A stretch of 64,000 nt of DNA. Origin: Carboxylicivirga sp. (GTDB lineage Bacteria; Bacteroidota; Bacteroidia; Bacteroidales; Marinilabiliaceae). Under the pieces are notes generated by a model that saw only the letters and a list, made by a program, of their open reading frames with translations, was not told the origin of the DNA and did not search any database. A program made the position numbers and the translations under genes. Location: positions 62,001 to 126,000 of the forward strand of contig JAOARW010000065.1 of NCBI GenBank assembly GCA_025210475.1, written 5' to 3'. This document shows, piece by piece, positions 1 through 9,538 of the stretch (position 1 is its first letter; each line of letters opens with the position of its first letter).

Positions 1-732
1 TTGATATCGGCCGGAGCTGATGAAGCACGCATGCTAAATGCCATGAAACTGGCTGCTGAAAAGATTGGCACGGCCACAATTAGGAGTTCATTAACCCTCG
101 ACAAGGCCTGCCGATTGCACATTGATATCAAACACAACGACGGGCATTTATCGGGCCATAAGGCTTACCACTTACTGGAGGATATTTTTGCCGAACTGAA
201 GATTGAAGAGGCTTACCAGAAATTTGGTTTTAAAGCCTTACAGATATTGGTTGAAGCCGAAATTAAAGCTCACAAAGAAAACACCTTTCTTACGGATCAT
301 ATTCATGCACACCATCACCATCATGATGACGGCTCAGATCACCACCACGAACATCACGAAGACGCCTATTTGCACGAGGCACAGGATATACTGATTGACA
401 TTACCGGGGCAGTGATGGGATTGCAATTACTGAACGCGCCTACCGAGGCTTTTCTGTTGGCGCCGGTTAGTTTCGGTGGAGGACACATCACTTTCTCACA
501 CGGTCATTTGCCTGTGCCGGCACCAGCCACAAAAATCATTTTCGATAAACATGATTTACCCGGTGAAATGGGCCCCATTGAGAAAGAATTATGCACCCCA
601 ACAGGTTCTGCCATCTTAGCTGCTTTAAATGCCAAGCCAGGTACCTTAAATGGCCAGGAAGTTATTAAAGAAGGAACATCGAGGGGTGGGAAAGATTTTC
701 CGATACCGCCTTTAAGAATTCAATTGGCATAA
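1..732 (+). CDS. larC: LarC-like nickel insertion protein (5' end outside window)
   Basis: The reading frame is open at the first base, so the start probably lies upstream; the TTG at base 1 is not a convincing start. The protein resembles the N-terminal half of LarC (DUF111), which inserts nickel into the pincer cofactor of lactate racemase-type enzymes. Matching blocks are a histidine-rich stretch (HAHHHHHDDGSDHHHEHHED), then LHEAQDILIDITGAV, then the HGHLPVPAPAT and TPTGSAILAAL motifs. The frame stops about 30 residues after TPTG, so the C-terminal LarC2 half, made by frameshifting in some lactobacilli, is absent or encoded elsewhere. The histidine run is a likely nickel store. No other lar gene is visible. 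The family call is fairly safe, the exact function less so. Confidence 0.72.
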   Translation: MISAGADEARMLNAMKLAAEKIGTATIRSSLTLDKACRLHIDIKHNDGHLSGHKAYHLLEDIFAELKIEEAYQKFGFKALQILVEAEIKAHKENTFLTDHIHAHHHHHDDGSDHHHEHHEDAYLHEAQDILIDITGAVMGLQLLNAPTEAFLLAPVSFGGGHITFSHGHLPVPAPATKIIFDKHDLPGEMGPIEKELCTPTGSAILAALNAKPGTLNGQEVIKEGTSRGGKDFPIPPLRIQLA

Positions 733-880
733 AGAAAAGGATGTTCAAAAAATACCTGTCTCACTGGATGGTGCCGAAATGATTATACTGTAGATAAAGA
801 GTTATTAATTTTCATTTCGACTCTTTCCGGAGAGGTGATTTCTAAACATCCTCTTCTTTTAAATTGATGTGATTAACACA

Positions 881-2407
881 TTATTCTTCTGACATCCACC
901 AAAGCTGTTTCCAGGTTTTGCCACCATCATTGGCTTGAGGCGTACCTTTTGTGCTTCGTCCGTCGTTAATTATCTTAGTTAGCAGTTTTTGAAGTTCTGC
1001 CACCTTCTCCGGATTTTGCTCCGATAAGTTAACTTTTTCACCAGGATCGTTCTTTAGATTAAACAATTGCACCGGTGGCATATCATCCATTTTATCGCGA
1101 CCTGGTCGTGGGTAGCTCCATCCACCTGATCCGGGACACATGGCCAGTTTCCAGTCTCCCTGACGAATGGCAAAACTTCCATTAATAGAGTGATGGATTG
1201 TTGCTTCACGCAATGGCTGATCCATTGTTTCTTGTTTAAGGACTGGTAAGAAACTGTAACTGTCTTCTCCCTGGTTATCTGCCAGCTTTTGATTCACAAT
1301 ATCAGCAACCGTCGCCAATAAGTCAGTGGTGCAGATAATCTCTTCGCTTTTGGATTTAGGTGCCACAACCTTTGGCCACTTTACAATGAACGGAACGCGA
1401 TGACCCGCTTCGTAAATATCGGCTTTATGACCACGGAAAGGACCTCCCGGGAAGTGATTAGCTTCTTCCAGGGCCTTAATATTTGCAGCCGGTGAACAAC
1501 CATTATCAGTTGTGAAAATGATCATTGTATTGTCTTCAATGCCGGCCTTCTTAATCGCCTCATTTAACTGCTCAACATAGTCATCTACCATCATTACAAA
1601 ATCACCATAGGCATTGATGCCACTTTTACCCTTCCACTCTTCAGTTGGTAAAATTGGTGTATGAGGCGATGGCAGGGGCAGGTATAAAAAGAAAGGCTTT
1701 TCTTCGTTGGCATGTTCTTGCACATACTTAATGGCACGGCGGAAGAAGTTAGGCGTGACATCTTCGTGCACAAAGTCAGGTGCTGTATCACCCTTGCGCC
1801 ACCATCTACCATCGGGTAGCTTACTCTCGGTTACCTTCTCAGGAATAGCCGTAGACATTCTGTTTTCAACATAAACATATGGAGGAATATCCAATGATGC
1901 CACATGTCCGTATGCATAATCAAAACCTATATCGTTAGGTGAATTTGTGATGGGCTTTGAGTAATCAATTTCGCCCTCAGCATCCAAAGCCCAGTCCCAA
2001 CCCAAATGCCATTTACCAATAAAGGCCGTTTGGTAACCATTCTTTTTAAGCAACGAAGCTACGGTAGTTCTTTCGTTTGGGATCAAGGCTTTATCTTTCC
2101 CCCATAAAACGCCTTTCTTTAAACGTGAGCGCCAGTTATATCGACCAGTTAAAATACCATAGCGTGTAGGAGTGCAAACCGAAGAAGAGGTGTGAGCATC
2201 AGTAAAAATCATTCCCTCATCGGCCATTTTATTTAAAGCTGGTGTAGGCAATTTACACTCCTTGTTGTAAGCTTCAATATCACCAAAACCCATATCATCT
2301 GCTAAGATGTATATAATATTAGGCTTTGAATCTTTTTCTTCTTTGTTTGTCATCTGGCAGGCCGATAACAATACAATTGCGATTAGAAGTAAGTTGGTTT
2401 TGATCAT
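881..2407 (-). CDS. Family S1 sulfatase, lipoprotein
   Basis: Arylsulfatase-type enzyme that hydrolyses sulfate esters, probably on glycans or small aromatics, outside the inner membrane. A type II signal ends in LLSAC (Cys16 lipidated). The metal-binding ADDMGFGD block is at residues 36-43. The S1 signature CTPTR at residues 78-82 carries the cysteine converted to formylglycine. Length (508 residues) is usual for the family. It is the last gene of a leftward seven-gene operon, 52 bases after the Rid-like gene, and is followed by a convergent larC-like gene. A SUMF1-domain protein sits in the same operon, but that domain is fused to a heme protein and need not be the maturase. The natural substrate cannot be read from the sequence. 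Confidence 0.9.
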   Translation of the reverse strand: MIKTNLLLIAIVLLSACQMTNKEEKDSKPNIIYILADDMGFGDIEAYNKECKLPTPALNKMADEGMIFTDAHTSSSVCTPTRYGILTGRYNWRSRLKKGVLWGKDKALIPNERTTVASLLKKNGYQTAFIGKWHLGWDWALDAEGEIDYSKPITNSPNDIGFDYAYGHVASLDIPPYVYVENRMSTAIPEKVTESKLPDGRWWRKGDTAPDFVHEDVTPNFFRRAIKYVQEHANEEKPFFLYLPLPSPHTPILPTEEWKGKSGINAYGDFVMMVDDYVEQLNEAIKKAGIEDNTMIIFTTDNGCSPAANIKALEEANHFPGGPFRGHKADIYEAGHRVPFIVKWPKVVAPKSKSEEIICTTDLLATVADIVNQKLADNQGEDSYSFLPVLKQETMDQPLREATIHHSINGSFAIRQGDWKLAMCPGSGGWSYPRPGRDKMDDMPPVQLFNLKNDPGEKVNLSEQNPEKVAELQKLLTKIINDGRSTKGTPQANDGGKTWKQLWWMSEE

Positions 2408-2459
2408 AGATTTTATTTTTGGATGAAAATATATTTATTACGCCTCAATTATTTGTTGT

Positions 2460-3554
2460 TCAACTTAAGCTTACAAAGGCTTCAATCTCCACCAGCAACT
2501 CATCACGACAAACGTCGGCCTCAACGCAAACCAATGCTGCATTCGGATATTTCTCCGAACAAAGTTTCTCAACCTTTTCAAGATCTGCAGGATGCTTCAC
2601 ATATGCCCTTAGTACTTGTACATCACACTTAGAAGTTAAAGGTTTAGCGTTGGAGATGGCCAATTGACAAAGTAAATCGATGTGTTGAAGCGTTAATTCT
2701 GTTTGTTTATTAACACCCGTTTCCATGCTATCTTCCCCTTCGATGGCGGCCGTACCAGAAACAAATAAAAGGGGTTGTTTATCAGCATGAAGTAATTTAG
2801 CCCTCTCGAATTTAGGGGTTGTTTTAACCGGCTGGCAACCAAACTCAAGTACTTTATCAGAGTAGATATGTGCATCTATCTGATCCGGATTGGTCACAGC
2901 ATTTATTTCAAAGCCGTCAACCGCTATCAGATCAATGCAAAGGCGCGTACCATCCACACCAATGCCTGTGGCAGCCGGGTAACCTTTGATCCACTCAACC
3001 GCATCATAGGCCTGACTGCGAACATCGTTAAAAGCCTGATAATGTTGCATGCCATCCGCACTTGATAATATACCCGGAATATAGTTCCACTGGCGGATAA
3101 TATTGTTGTAGGCGTAATTATACTGATGAAGCAAGTCGTTTATTTCTTCAAATACTGTTTGAGCTTGCCCTGTTATATCCTTCGAGTTGCAATCTTCAAT
3201 ACCACTTAGAATAATGGCCCGTTTGTCAGCCTCTTTTATTTCTACAATGTTGGTTCCATTGTTATCGGCAAAATGTAGCGTTCCATTTCCTGAATATGTA
3301 ATGTACTCTGCAGATAAATTGCAATTCAGTGGCTTTTGAGCTACAAAATTAAGGTTTAAACCATTGGGTATTTCTAATTGATTCCAAACATCATTGATCA
3401 ATCGCCTTTGATTCTTTAATACATCATCGGTTTTCCCGCCAATAAATACGGTCACCTTAATCAGTTGATCAAGCTTTGATAATTGCATCAGAATATCAGA
3501 TGCAGCTTCTGTTAAGTTTGGCTTATCACTGCAAATGGCTTTAAAATTAAGCAT
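2460..3554 (-). CDS. Rid-superfamily protein resembling FkbO/Hyg5 chorismatases
   Basis: Cytoplasmic protein of 364 residues with no signal peptide. The second half reads like the tandem Rid (YjgF) fold of the FkbO/Hyg5 chorismatase family: QWNYIPGI, YQAFNDVRSQAY, the PAATGIGVDG block, then PKFERAKLL and LLFVSGTAAIEGEDS. Those enzymes split chorismate into pyruvate and a dihydrodiol or hydroxybenzoate; related Rid proteins hydrolyse enamines. I cannot confirm from sequence alone that the chorismate-binding residues are kept. Its start codon overlaps the stop of the upstream cytochrome gene by one base, so the two are translationally coupled. The N-terminal 120 residues are more divergent. Alternatives are a generic Rid enamine deaminase or a non-catalytic member. 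Confidence 0.62.
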   Translation of the reverse strand: MLNFKAICSDKPNLTEAASDILMQLSKLDQLIKVTVFIGGKTDDVLKNQRRLINDVWNQLEIPNGLNLNFVAQKPLNCNLSAEYITYSGNGTLHFADNNGTNIVEIKEADKRAIILSGIEDCNSKDITGQAQTVFEEINDLLHQYNYAYNNIIRQWNYIPGILSSADGMQHYQAFNDVRSQAYDAVEWIKGYPAATGIGVDGTRLCIDLIAVDGFEINAVTNPDQIDAHIYSDKVLEFGCQPVKTTPKFERAKLLHADKQPLLFVSGTAAIEGEDSMETGVNKQTELTLQHIDLLCQLAISNAKPLTSKCDVQVLRAYVKHPADLEKVEKLCSEKYPNAALVCVEADVCRDELLVEIEAFVSLS

Positions 3555-5338
3555 TATAAAGATTTAAGGTATTCTACTAATTGCTCTACTTCTTCACTGT
3601 TTAGTTCATGGTGTTTTAAACCATGCTTTTCTTTGGTAAATACCTCTTCCAAAGTAGCAGACCGCCCATCGTGCATGTAAGGGCCCGTTCGCCATATTTC
3701 AGTTAAAGTAGGAGTATCCCAGGTATTTTGTTGGTCGTAATCACTCATTACGCCCATTGTATGCTGTTTAAGGTCGGTATGATGATCGCCCAGGTGACAA
3801 AAATGACAACCTACGCGTTCAAAAATCACCTTGCCCTTCTCTGCTTTTTCTGATAGCTGTCCATCCGCTTCCAGATAAGGACTTGGCACGGGCTTCAGAC
3901 TCTTTAAATAAGCATCCACCTTTTTGGCATCTTCTTCACTAACCTGTGCAAATTGAATGTGACGAAAGCCTGCTCGTACCGCAATCTCTGCCGTTGGACG
4001 AATTCCTGAAATCATTGCCGGAGGCGTTTCATGACTTAGCAATAAGCTCTTACAGTTTTTAGGATTACCAATGCCATCATTGAGCAAGTCCCAGTTTAAA
4101 CCATCAACTCTGGCATCATTTGGGTGACAACCATTACACGATTGCCAACCTTGGAAACAGTGGGAAGCATCGTTGAAAATCATCTCACCCATTCGAACGT
4201 CATCGGGCAGATAGCCTTTATTTAGCTCAACGATTTTTGTTTTCTTCGATTGATTCAGATCAACCAGTTCGATGTTATCAGAAAAATAGTTGGCCACCAA
4301 CAATTGATCATTAACAATCTTAATTTCGCGCGGCCCATTACCATTGGCAGCATAACGCTGACGAAGGGGCTGAATAAACTGCAGATCGTAAGATAGATTG
4401 TCTTTGTTAGTCGTTTTCTGAAGTTTGTTGATAAACTTGTGGTAATCAATGCGACTGTAATCGTGGGTTCCTGAGTGAGCCACAATGATTTCATCGTTAT
4501 TAATATCAATTCCCCACGAACCTGCTGCACCTTTTTCCGACTGATCGAGCATTACCGTTGCAAGGTAATCCAGCTTGTGAGCATCAATCACCGAAATAGC
4601 GGAGGTATTCATCCAGCCTTGTACCAACTGAGTTGTAGGCACCTGAAAACGTCCCAGATTATGACTTACAAAAACATATTTACCATCCGGCGAAATAGTA
4701 ATATCTCTCAAGGCATTACTACCATTAGCCAACTGTAGATCTTTTATCTTTTCATTGGTCTCCGTGTCAATGATAGATACCGATGAAGCAACAGTGTCGA
4801 TATCTGCCCTCGTTTCAGGAAGTAGATTAGCCACAAATAAATAGCGCCCATCTTTCGAAATGGTAGCCGTCATTGGTTGTCTCAATACATCTATGCGCTT
4901 AATCTCTTCCCCTTTGTCGATGTCGACAACCGAGATATCGTTGTTGTATTGGTTGGCAACATAAATGATGTCCTTCACAGGATGGGCAACCGGGGCACAA
5001 GCCCCATGACCAACTGCTATTTGTTGCTCCACACCATTTTTTATGTTGAGCTTAAGTAAATAGCCTTTTGAATAACTGGTCGTGGCCCACAAATCACCAT
5101 TTTTGAAAGCCAAACCAGTAGGAGGGAGTTCTGTATTGAATTGATTTAGAATCTTACCATCCCTCAGGCGCATCACAACTATTGAATTAGCCGTTTTACC
5201 TGCAATGGCCAATAGTTTCTTTTGTTTATTAACCGCCATAGCCGTTGGTGAAAACGGGGACGTATCACCCGCCAACTGGCCAAAGCTGCTTGTTAAGCAC
5301 AATACTAAACTTAAGAAAATAAGATTCAATCGTTTCAT
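3554..5338 (-). CDS. Secreted YVTN beta-propeller with C-terminal di-heme cytochrome c domain
   Basis: Exported protein of about 594 residues. I place the start at 5338, where MKRLNLIFLSLVLCLTSSFG forms a Sec signal and GAGGAG lies just upstream; the open frame runs 33 bases further and would overlap the previous gene. Residues 30-380 carry YVTN-type propeller repeats (for example DIIYVANQYNNDISVVDI and GRYLFVANLLPE). The C-terminal part has two CxxCH heme sites, CNGCH near residue 401 and CHFCH near 511, and a GPYMHDGRSATLEEV segment like that of MauG/cytochrome c peroxidase-type di-heme proteins. A periplasmic redox role is likely; the substrate is unknown. It lies in the middle of the seven-gene operon, 22 bases after the HzsA-SUMF1 gene. 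Confidence 0.8.
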   Translation of the reverse strand: MKRLNLIFLSLVLCLTSSFGQLAGDTSPFSPTAMAVNKQKKLLAIAGKTANSIVVMRLRDGKILNQFNTELPPTGLAFKNGDLWATTSYSKGYLLKLNIKNGVEQQIAVGHGACAPVAHPVKDIIYVANQYNNDISVVDIDKGEEIKRIDVLRQPMTATISKDGRYLFVANLLPETRADIDTVASSVSIIDTETNEKIKDLQLANGSNALRDITISPDGKYVFVSHNLGRFQVPTTQLVQGWMNTSAISVIDAHKLDYLATVMLDQSEKGAAGSWGIDINNDEIIVAHSGTHDYSRIDYHKFINKLQKTTNKDNLSYDLQFIQPLRQRYAANGNGPREIKIVNDQLLVANYFSDNIELVDLNQSKKTKIVELNKGYLPDDVRMGEMIFNDASHCFQGWQSCNGCHPNDARVDGLNWDLLNDGIGNPKNCKSLLLSHETPPAMISGIRPTAEIAVRAGFRHIQFAQVSEEDAKKVDAYLKSLKPVPSPYLEADGQLSEKAEKGKVIFERVGCHFCHLGDHHTDLKQHTMGVMSDYDQQNTWDTPTLTEIWRTGPYMHDGRSATLEEVFTKEKHGLKHHELNSEEVEQLVEYLKSL

Positions 5339-5360
5339 CACACAAACTCCTCTTCTCATT

Positions 5361-8300
5361 TTATTCTTCAATAATTAATCGGAAACCAACATTAAATACT
5401 TTCTGGAAGCTTAAATAACCATCTTTAGTAGCTGAAGTAGCGTATTTTGGACGATCTCTCCACGATCCTCCTTTAGCAGTTTTAAGCTGTCCGTTGTTAG
5501 CCGTTTGTCCCATAATCGGGAAATCGTAATCAGAACGTGTCCATTCAGCCACATTACCTAACATATCGTACAGTCCCCAAGGGTTTGGCTTGTACTGACC
5601 AGTTCCCTGTGGCACCAATATTTCATCGTTAAACTCGTTGTTACGCGGCACAAAATCATAATGTTTGCGACGACGGTCTTTATCCTTCATTGGTTTTGGA
5701 TCTACTCCAACAACAGCCAAATCCTTTAATGTGATGTCAGCCAGATTTTCGTACTCCGAAAAATCATCACTTACATTTCCAAAATACATACGGGTATCAC
5801 TACCTGCTCTGGCAGCCCATTCCCATTGTTCCTCGCTTGGAAGTTGGATATTCAATCCAGTTTTCTGGCTTATTAAATAGGCGAACTCCATTGCTTGCTT
5901 CCATGATACGCGGATAACCGGCATTTGATCTTCATTAGCAGGGTAACCAGGGAAAATGTGATCTTTCCATTGCTGGTCAATAACTCTACTGTCATGATCT
6001 TTAAAGATGGTTCTGAACACTTTGTTAGTCACCTCGGTGGTCATCATCCAGAAAGCTTCCTTAACTTCCACCTCTTTCTCCACCTGATCAGGCTGACCTT
6101 TTCGGTCACCCATAATGTATTTTCCAGCCGGTATTCTTACAAATTCCAGTACGACGCCATCTCCTAAATCCACCTTCTTGGTAATGGAGTTATTTACCGC
6201 AGAAGCTTTTTGCAACTGACTGGCTTCACCGCTGCTCATTGGCCATCCTTCTACTTCCAACGGACGATAAGGAACACGTGTATACTCTGGTAAAACAGGT
6301 TTTATTGGTCCAAGACTGCTTCTCTTTTCGCTTGCCTTTTTGTACTCTTCCTTATTATTCAGGTTAACGTTGGCAAATATTTTAGCAAACTCTTTTCTTC
6401 TTTCGTACTGATCGAAACCGCCATGCTCAGGTGGTGCCAATTCACCTTTGTATGGTACATTAAGATCAATCCAGGTATATAAACGATCCCATTCCTCTTG
6501 ACTCAGCTCAACACCATGGTGCCCTTTGCTTAATATCTGAACCAAATCACTGGTATTAACGTAATAATCCATTGGCTCTAGCGTGTAGAAGTCCGATTCA
6601 CATCCGGGTCTTCTCACATATGGATGAAGCGCCATGTATGATTTAGAGAAATCGCGGTAACCGGCTTTTTCATCGCTTGAGAAATCAGGAATACCCATAT
6701 CGTTTCCGTTGTGACAAGCGACGCAACGCTTTTCAATGATAGGTTTCACCTCATTGTAATAACTAATCGGACGGGCATCACCATACCATGGTTGAATACT
6801 TGCCGGTTTTTTTCGGGCTGCCATCGTAAACTTAGCCTCTGGCATCGAATTCTGATCTTCGTGACAACCAACACAACTCACTACCTCACCAGGCATTGCC
6901 GTCATCCAGCTTCGCATTAATTGCATCGCATTTCCATTTTCATCAAGCGGCTGAATGGAGATTGGCGTATTTGCCGGAATCTTGAACGTTGCAGAACCAT
7001 CTTCTTCAACAGGAACAGTACCCAAAATGCGCTTTACATCCCAACTACTTTCCAAACCAATCAAATCATGACTGCCCCGGTTATTATAACTGTATTCGTA
7101 GGTAAATAACCTCAGGCTTTTAACTGTACCACGTGGAACATCTTTCAATCCTTTACCTTCATATATATCCATTATATATACCGTTGAAGTGGTATCTTGC
7201 AACCTCACTTTTTCAGGTATCACAGGAGGAACAGCACGCTTCTCCAGTAATGTTGGTTCCACAAAAGCATATCCATCTTCATCGTAAACGCGAGTCATGT
7301 TATCAAAGCGGTCTACCAAATAAATACCCCATAAATCATCCTTACTCATTTTAGCGCTTACCAGGAAGTAATCTTCGCTAAGTGGTTGCGGAGTCAGAAA
7401 CTGAGGCCAAACACCATCAACCAATCGATCTTTAATAATTGGCTCTACTGTTTTGCCATAACCAGGAATCTCCTGCACAACACCATCGGCTTCTTTACGG
7501 CCAAGAGTCGGGTCGAAAATCATTAGTCGTCCGGCACGTGCCACGCCATGGTGACCAGAAACGATACCCACGATTTGTGAAGGATGATTTGGAATAGGCT
7601 TCACATCAAACAAGGAATTAGGAAAATAGGATCCACTACCATAATGTTCCTTTTTGGTGGTACCATCTGGGTTCATACTCATCAAAATTCGAGTAAAATA
7701 ATGCGAGTTGTCGGTATATTCCCAGCGCAGGTAAGACACTTTACCATTGTTCAATATCACAGGATTCCACTCACTTTCCTGTCCAAAGTTAAGCTGACGA
7801 AGGTTCTTTGTTTCAGGTTCCAATAAAAACAGGCTACTCACTTTTTGTGAACCAGACACGCAGGGCACAGCCACATAGTTACCTGTTGTCGACATGATAA
7901 TTTTGCCATTTGGTAAATAACAAGGATCAAAATAATCGATGTCGCCATAATCGGCTGGCGTTACTACTTTATCGGTATTATCCTGAATGTTGAATTCGCG
8001 AACCTCCCACATTTCGTTTTCACCAACTGTGGCATACAATAGTCTGTTGCCATCCCAGTTAAGGTCAATGTCTTTAATTGGTGCTTTATTAGAGTTTTCA
8101 AGTAACGATTTGATTTTAATATCGCCTTGTAGTTCACTTAACACACAAATATCATTACTCCAGCCTTTGCGCTGTATGGCAGCAGCTGTAGTCCAGTTGT
8201 TTCTGTTACGACCAATTTGTTGGGCACTGGCCTTTCGTGCATTTTTAACTTTATATCGAAGTGCCAATACCTCCTTATTTTTGAGATATGGATTATCAAG

Positions 8301-8759
8301 CATTACCGAGCGATGCTTATCCAGGAAAGTCACAATTTCTTTGGTGGCCTTGGGATTTAGCTTATACAATTCGGGCTTTAATCCTTTTACACGGTTTTCA
8401 AACTTGTCGACCTGCTTTAAAAAAGACTTAATATTGCCATTCATTGACGGTTGCTCACTGGCAATATTTTGAAGGCTTAAACGGGTGCCTTCAAATGAAA
8501 TACGATTCAAGCGCTTTTGAATATCAATTACATTTTTGATGGATGCCAAAAGAGCTTTCTTATCAGCATCACTCTTCGTTTTATCAGCTCTTTGCTTCAA
8601 AAAATCAGGTTGTTCCACTTTCTTAAGTTCAACCTGAATTAAAGAGTCTAGTTTGTTTTTACCATCATTATTGGGATTTACGGCCCCAATATTCAACTGG
8701 ATCAACAGACTCATACATGCCACTAAAATGATCCTGAATGTGTATTTTCCCTGGTTCAT
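5361..8759 (-). CDS. Exported HzsA-like multiheme/SUMF1 fusion protein
   Basis: Large protein (1132 residues) with an N-terminal signal (IILVACMSLLIQL). Residues about 40-200 are helical and charged. A propeller-like region follows (about 210-560), then a region like the alpha subunit of hydrazine synthase (HzsA-related) with two CxxCH heme sites, CVGCH at 629-633 and CVACH at 679-683. The last 265 residues are a formylglycine-generating-enzyme (SUMF1) domain: RIPAGKYIMGD, EVTNKVF, LPSEEQWEWAARAG, NVAEWTRS and the terminal GGSWRDRP and VGFRLI blocks. SUMF1 modules also occur in EgtB- and PvdO-type enzymes, so sulfatase activation is not proved. Comparable fusions are known mostly from planctomycetes and relatives. 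It lies 3 bases after the IclR gene. Confidence 0.8.
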   Translation of the reverse strand: MNQGKYTFRIILVACMSLLIQLNIGAVNPNNDGKNKLDSLIQVELKKVEQPDFLKQRADKTKSDADKKALLASIKNVIDIQKRLNRISFEGTRLSLQNIASEQPSMNGNIKSFLKQVDKFENRVKGLKPELYKLNPKATKEIVTFLDKHRSVMLDNPYLKNKEVLALRYKVKNARKASAQQIGRNRNNWTTAAAIQRKGWSNDICVLSELQGDIKIKSLLENSNKAPIKDIDLNWDGNRLLYATVGENEMWEVREFNIQDNTDKVVTPADYGDIDYFDPCYLPNGKIIMSTTGNYVAVPCVSGSQKVSSLFLLEPETKNLRQLNFGQESEWNPVILNNGKVSYLRWEYTDNSHYFTRILMSMNPDGTTKKEHYGSGSYFPNSLFDVKPIPNHPSQIVGIVSGHHGVARAGRLMIFDPTLGRKEADGVVQEIPGYGKTVEPIIKDRLVDGVWPQFLTPQPLSEDYFLVSAKMSKDDLWGIYLVDRFDNMTRVYDEDGYAFVEPTLLEKRAVPPVIPEKVRLQDTTSTVYIMDIYEGKGLKDVPRGTVKSLRLFTYEYSYNNRGSHDLIGLESSWDVKRILGTVPVEEDGSATFKIPANTPISIQPLDENGNAMQLMRSWMTAMPGEVVSCVGCHEDQNSMPEAKFTMAARKKPASIQPWYGDARPISYYNEVKPIIEKRCVACHNGNDMGIPDFSSDEKAGYRDFSKSYMALHPYVRRPGCESDFYTLEPMDYYVNTSDLVQILSKGHHGVELSQEEWDRLYTWIDLNVPYKGELAPPEHGGFDQYERRKEFAKIFANVNLNNKEEYKKASEKRSSLGPIKPVLPEYTRVPYRPLEVEGWPMSSGEASQLQKASAVNNSITKKVDLGDGVVLEFVRIPAGKYIMGDRKGQPDQVEKEVEVKEAFWMMTTEVTNKVFRTIFKDHDSRVIDQQWKDHIFPGYPANEDQMPVIRVSWKQAMEFAYLISQKTGLNIQLPSEEQWEWAARAGSDTRMYFGNVSDDFSEYENLADITLKDLAVVGVDPKPMKDKDRRRKHYDFVPRNNEFNDEILVPQGTGQYKPNPWGLYDMLGNVAEWTRSDYDFPIMGQTANNGQLKTAKGGSWRDRPKYATSATKDGYLSFQKVFNVGFRLIIEE

Positions 8760-8762
8760 GTC

Positions 8763-9533
8763 TTATTTTTTTATATAGCCTAGGCGTTCTGAAATTTTTA
8801 ATGCGTAGTTTTTTATGATTTCACCATTTTTAGCAAAATCCTTCTCCGGTAGTCGAGAGGATGGGCCGGTAACCCATAATATTGAAATTACCTGACCATT
8901 GGATGAAAAAATTGGAGCACCAATACAATGAACACCTTCCAACTCCTCAGCAAAATCAATAGCATAACCTTGTTTGCGAATCTCTTGCAGGTGTTTTCTG
9001 AATACTCCTTCATCCGTTATTGTATTTTCATTATATCGGGTGAATTCCATATTAGCAATAAGTAAATCACGCTCATTTGTGTCACAAAATGCTAAATATG
9101 CTTTTCCCGGAGCCGAAATATGTAGTTGAACTTTCTTGCCGGGTTTTAGGCAAAAGGTAAATGGATGATTACCTATAACTTGTTCCAACATTACAATTTT
9201 TTCCTCAACCAATGCCCCAATCAGTACTGTTTCATTAAGTTCATCCTTTAACTGGCGCATGATGCTTATTGACTTCTCAATCAGGTTTTCATCTCCCATG
9301 CCGGCCAGTCCCAGCATCAAAAATTTCTTGGTTAAAACAAAACTGTTATTCGATTCCTTATAAACGTAACCATGTTTAAGAAAGGTATTAAGAATTCGAA
9401 ATACTGTTGTTTTAGCCAATCCTGTTTTATCAATAAGCGCCTGTAAAGAAAACCCTTCTTCGTTAGAAGATAATAACTCAATAATGGTTATCGCTCTTTC
9501 GATATTCGGAACAGTACTTAATTGTTTATCCAT
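8763..9533 (-). CDS. IclR-family transcriptional regulator
   Basis: Regulator of 256 residues with an N-terminal winged helix-turn-helix (residues about 10-60, FSLQALIDKTGLAKTTVFRILN) and a C-terminal GAF-like effector domain (GKKVQLHISAPGKAYLA; GVHCIGAPIFSSNGQVIS). IclR proteins usually sense a small organic acid or sugar acid and repress a catabolic operon. It sits inside the operon it most likely controls, 5 bases after the propeller gene and 3 bases before the HzsA-SUMF1 gene. A palindrome GAAACATTGTTTC of the kind bound by the family member KdgR lies at the operon promoter (11314-11326). The effector is unknown; KdgR-like operators suggest, but do not prove, a keto-acid. Confidence 0.92.
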   Translation of the reverse strand: MDKQLSTVPNIERAITIIELLSSNEEGFSLQALIDKTGLAKTTVFRILNTFLKHGYVYKESNNSFVLTKKFLMLGLAGMGDENLIEKSISIMRQLKDELNETVLIGALVEEKIVMLEQVIGNHPFTFCLKPGKKVQLHISAPGKAYLAFCDTNERDLLIANMEFTRYNENTITDEGVFRKHLQEIRKQGYAIDFAEELEGVHCIGAPIFSSNGQVISILWVTGPSSRLPEKDFAKNGEIIKNYALKISERLGYIKK

Positions 9534-9538
9534 GATTT

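Noticed and set aside
731..860. Inverted repeat AAAGAAAAGGATGTT / AACATCCTCTTCTTT enclosing the larC-sulfatase gap
   Set aside because: Arms are about 95 bases apart with one mismatch; no T-run follows. It may be a weak convergent terminator but I cannot support it.
7125..7140. parS-like palindrome TGTACCACGTGGAACA inside the HzsA-SUMF1 gene
   Set aside because: Two mismatches to consensus, and it encodes VPRGT, as the weaker site at 50487 does; codon use explains it.
7987..8472. 161-codon open frame opposite the HzsA-SUMF1 gene
   Set aside because: It lies wholly antisense to a clear gene and has low-complexity leucine/serine-rich composition.
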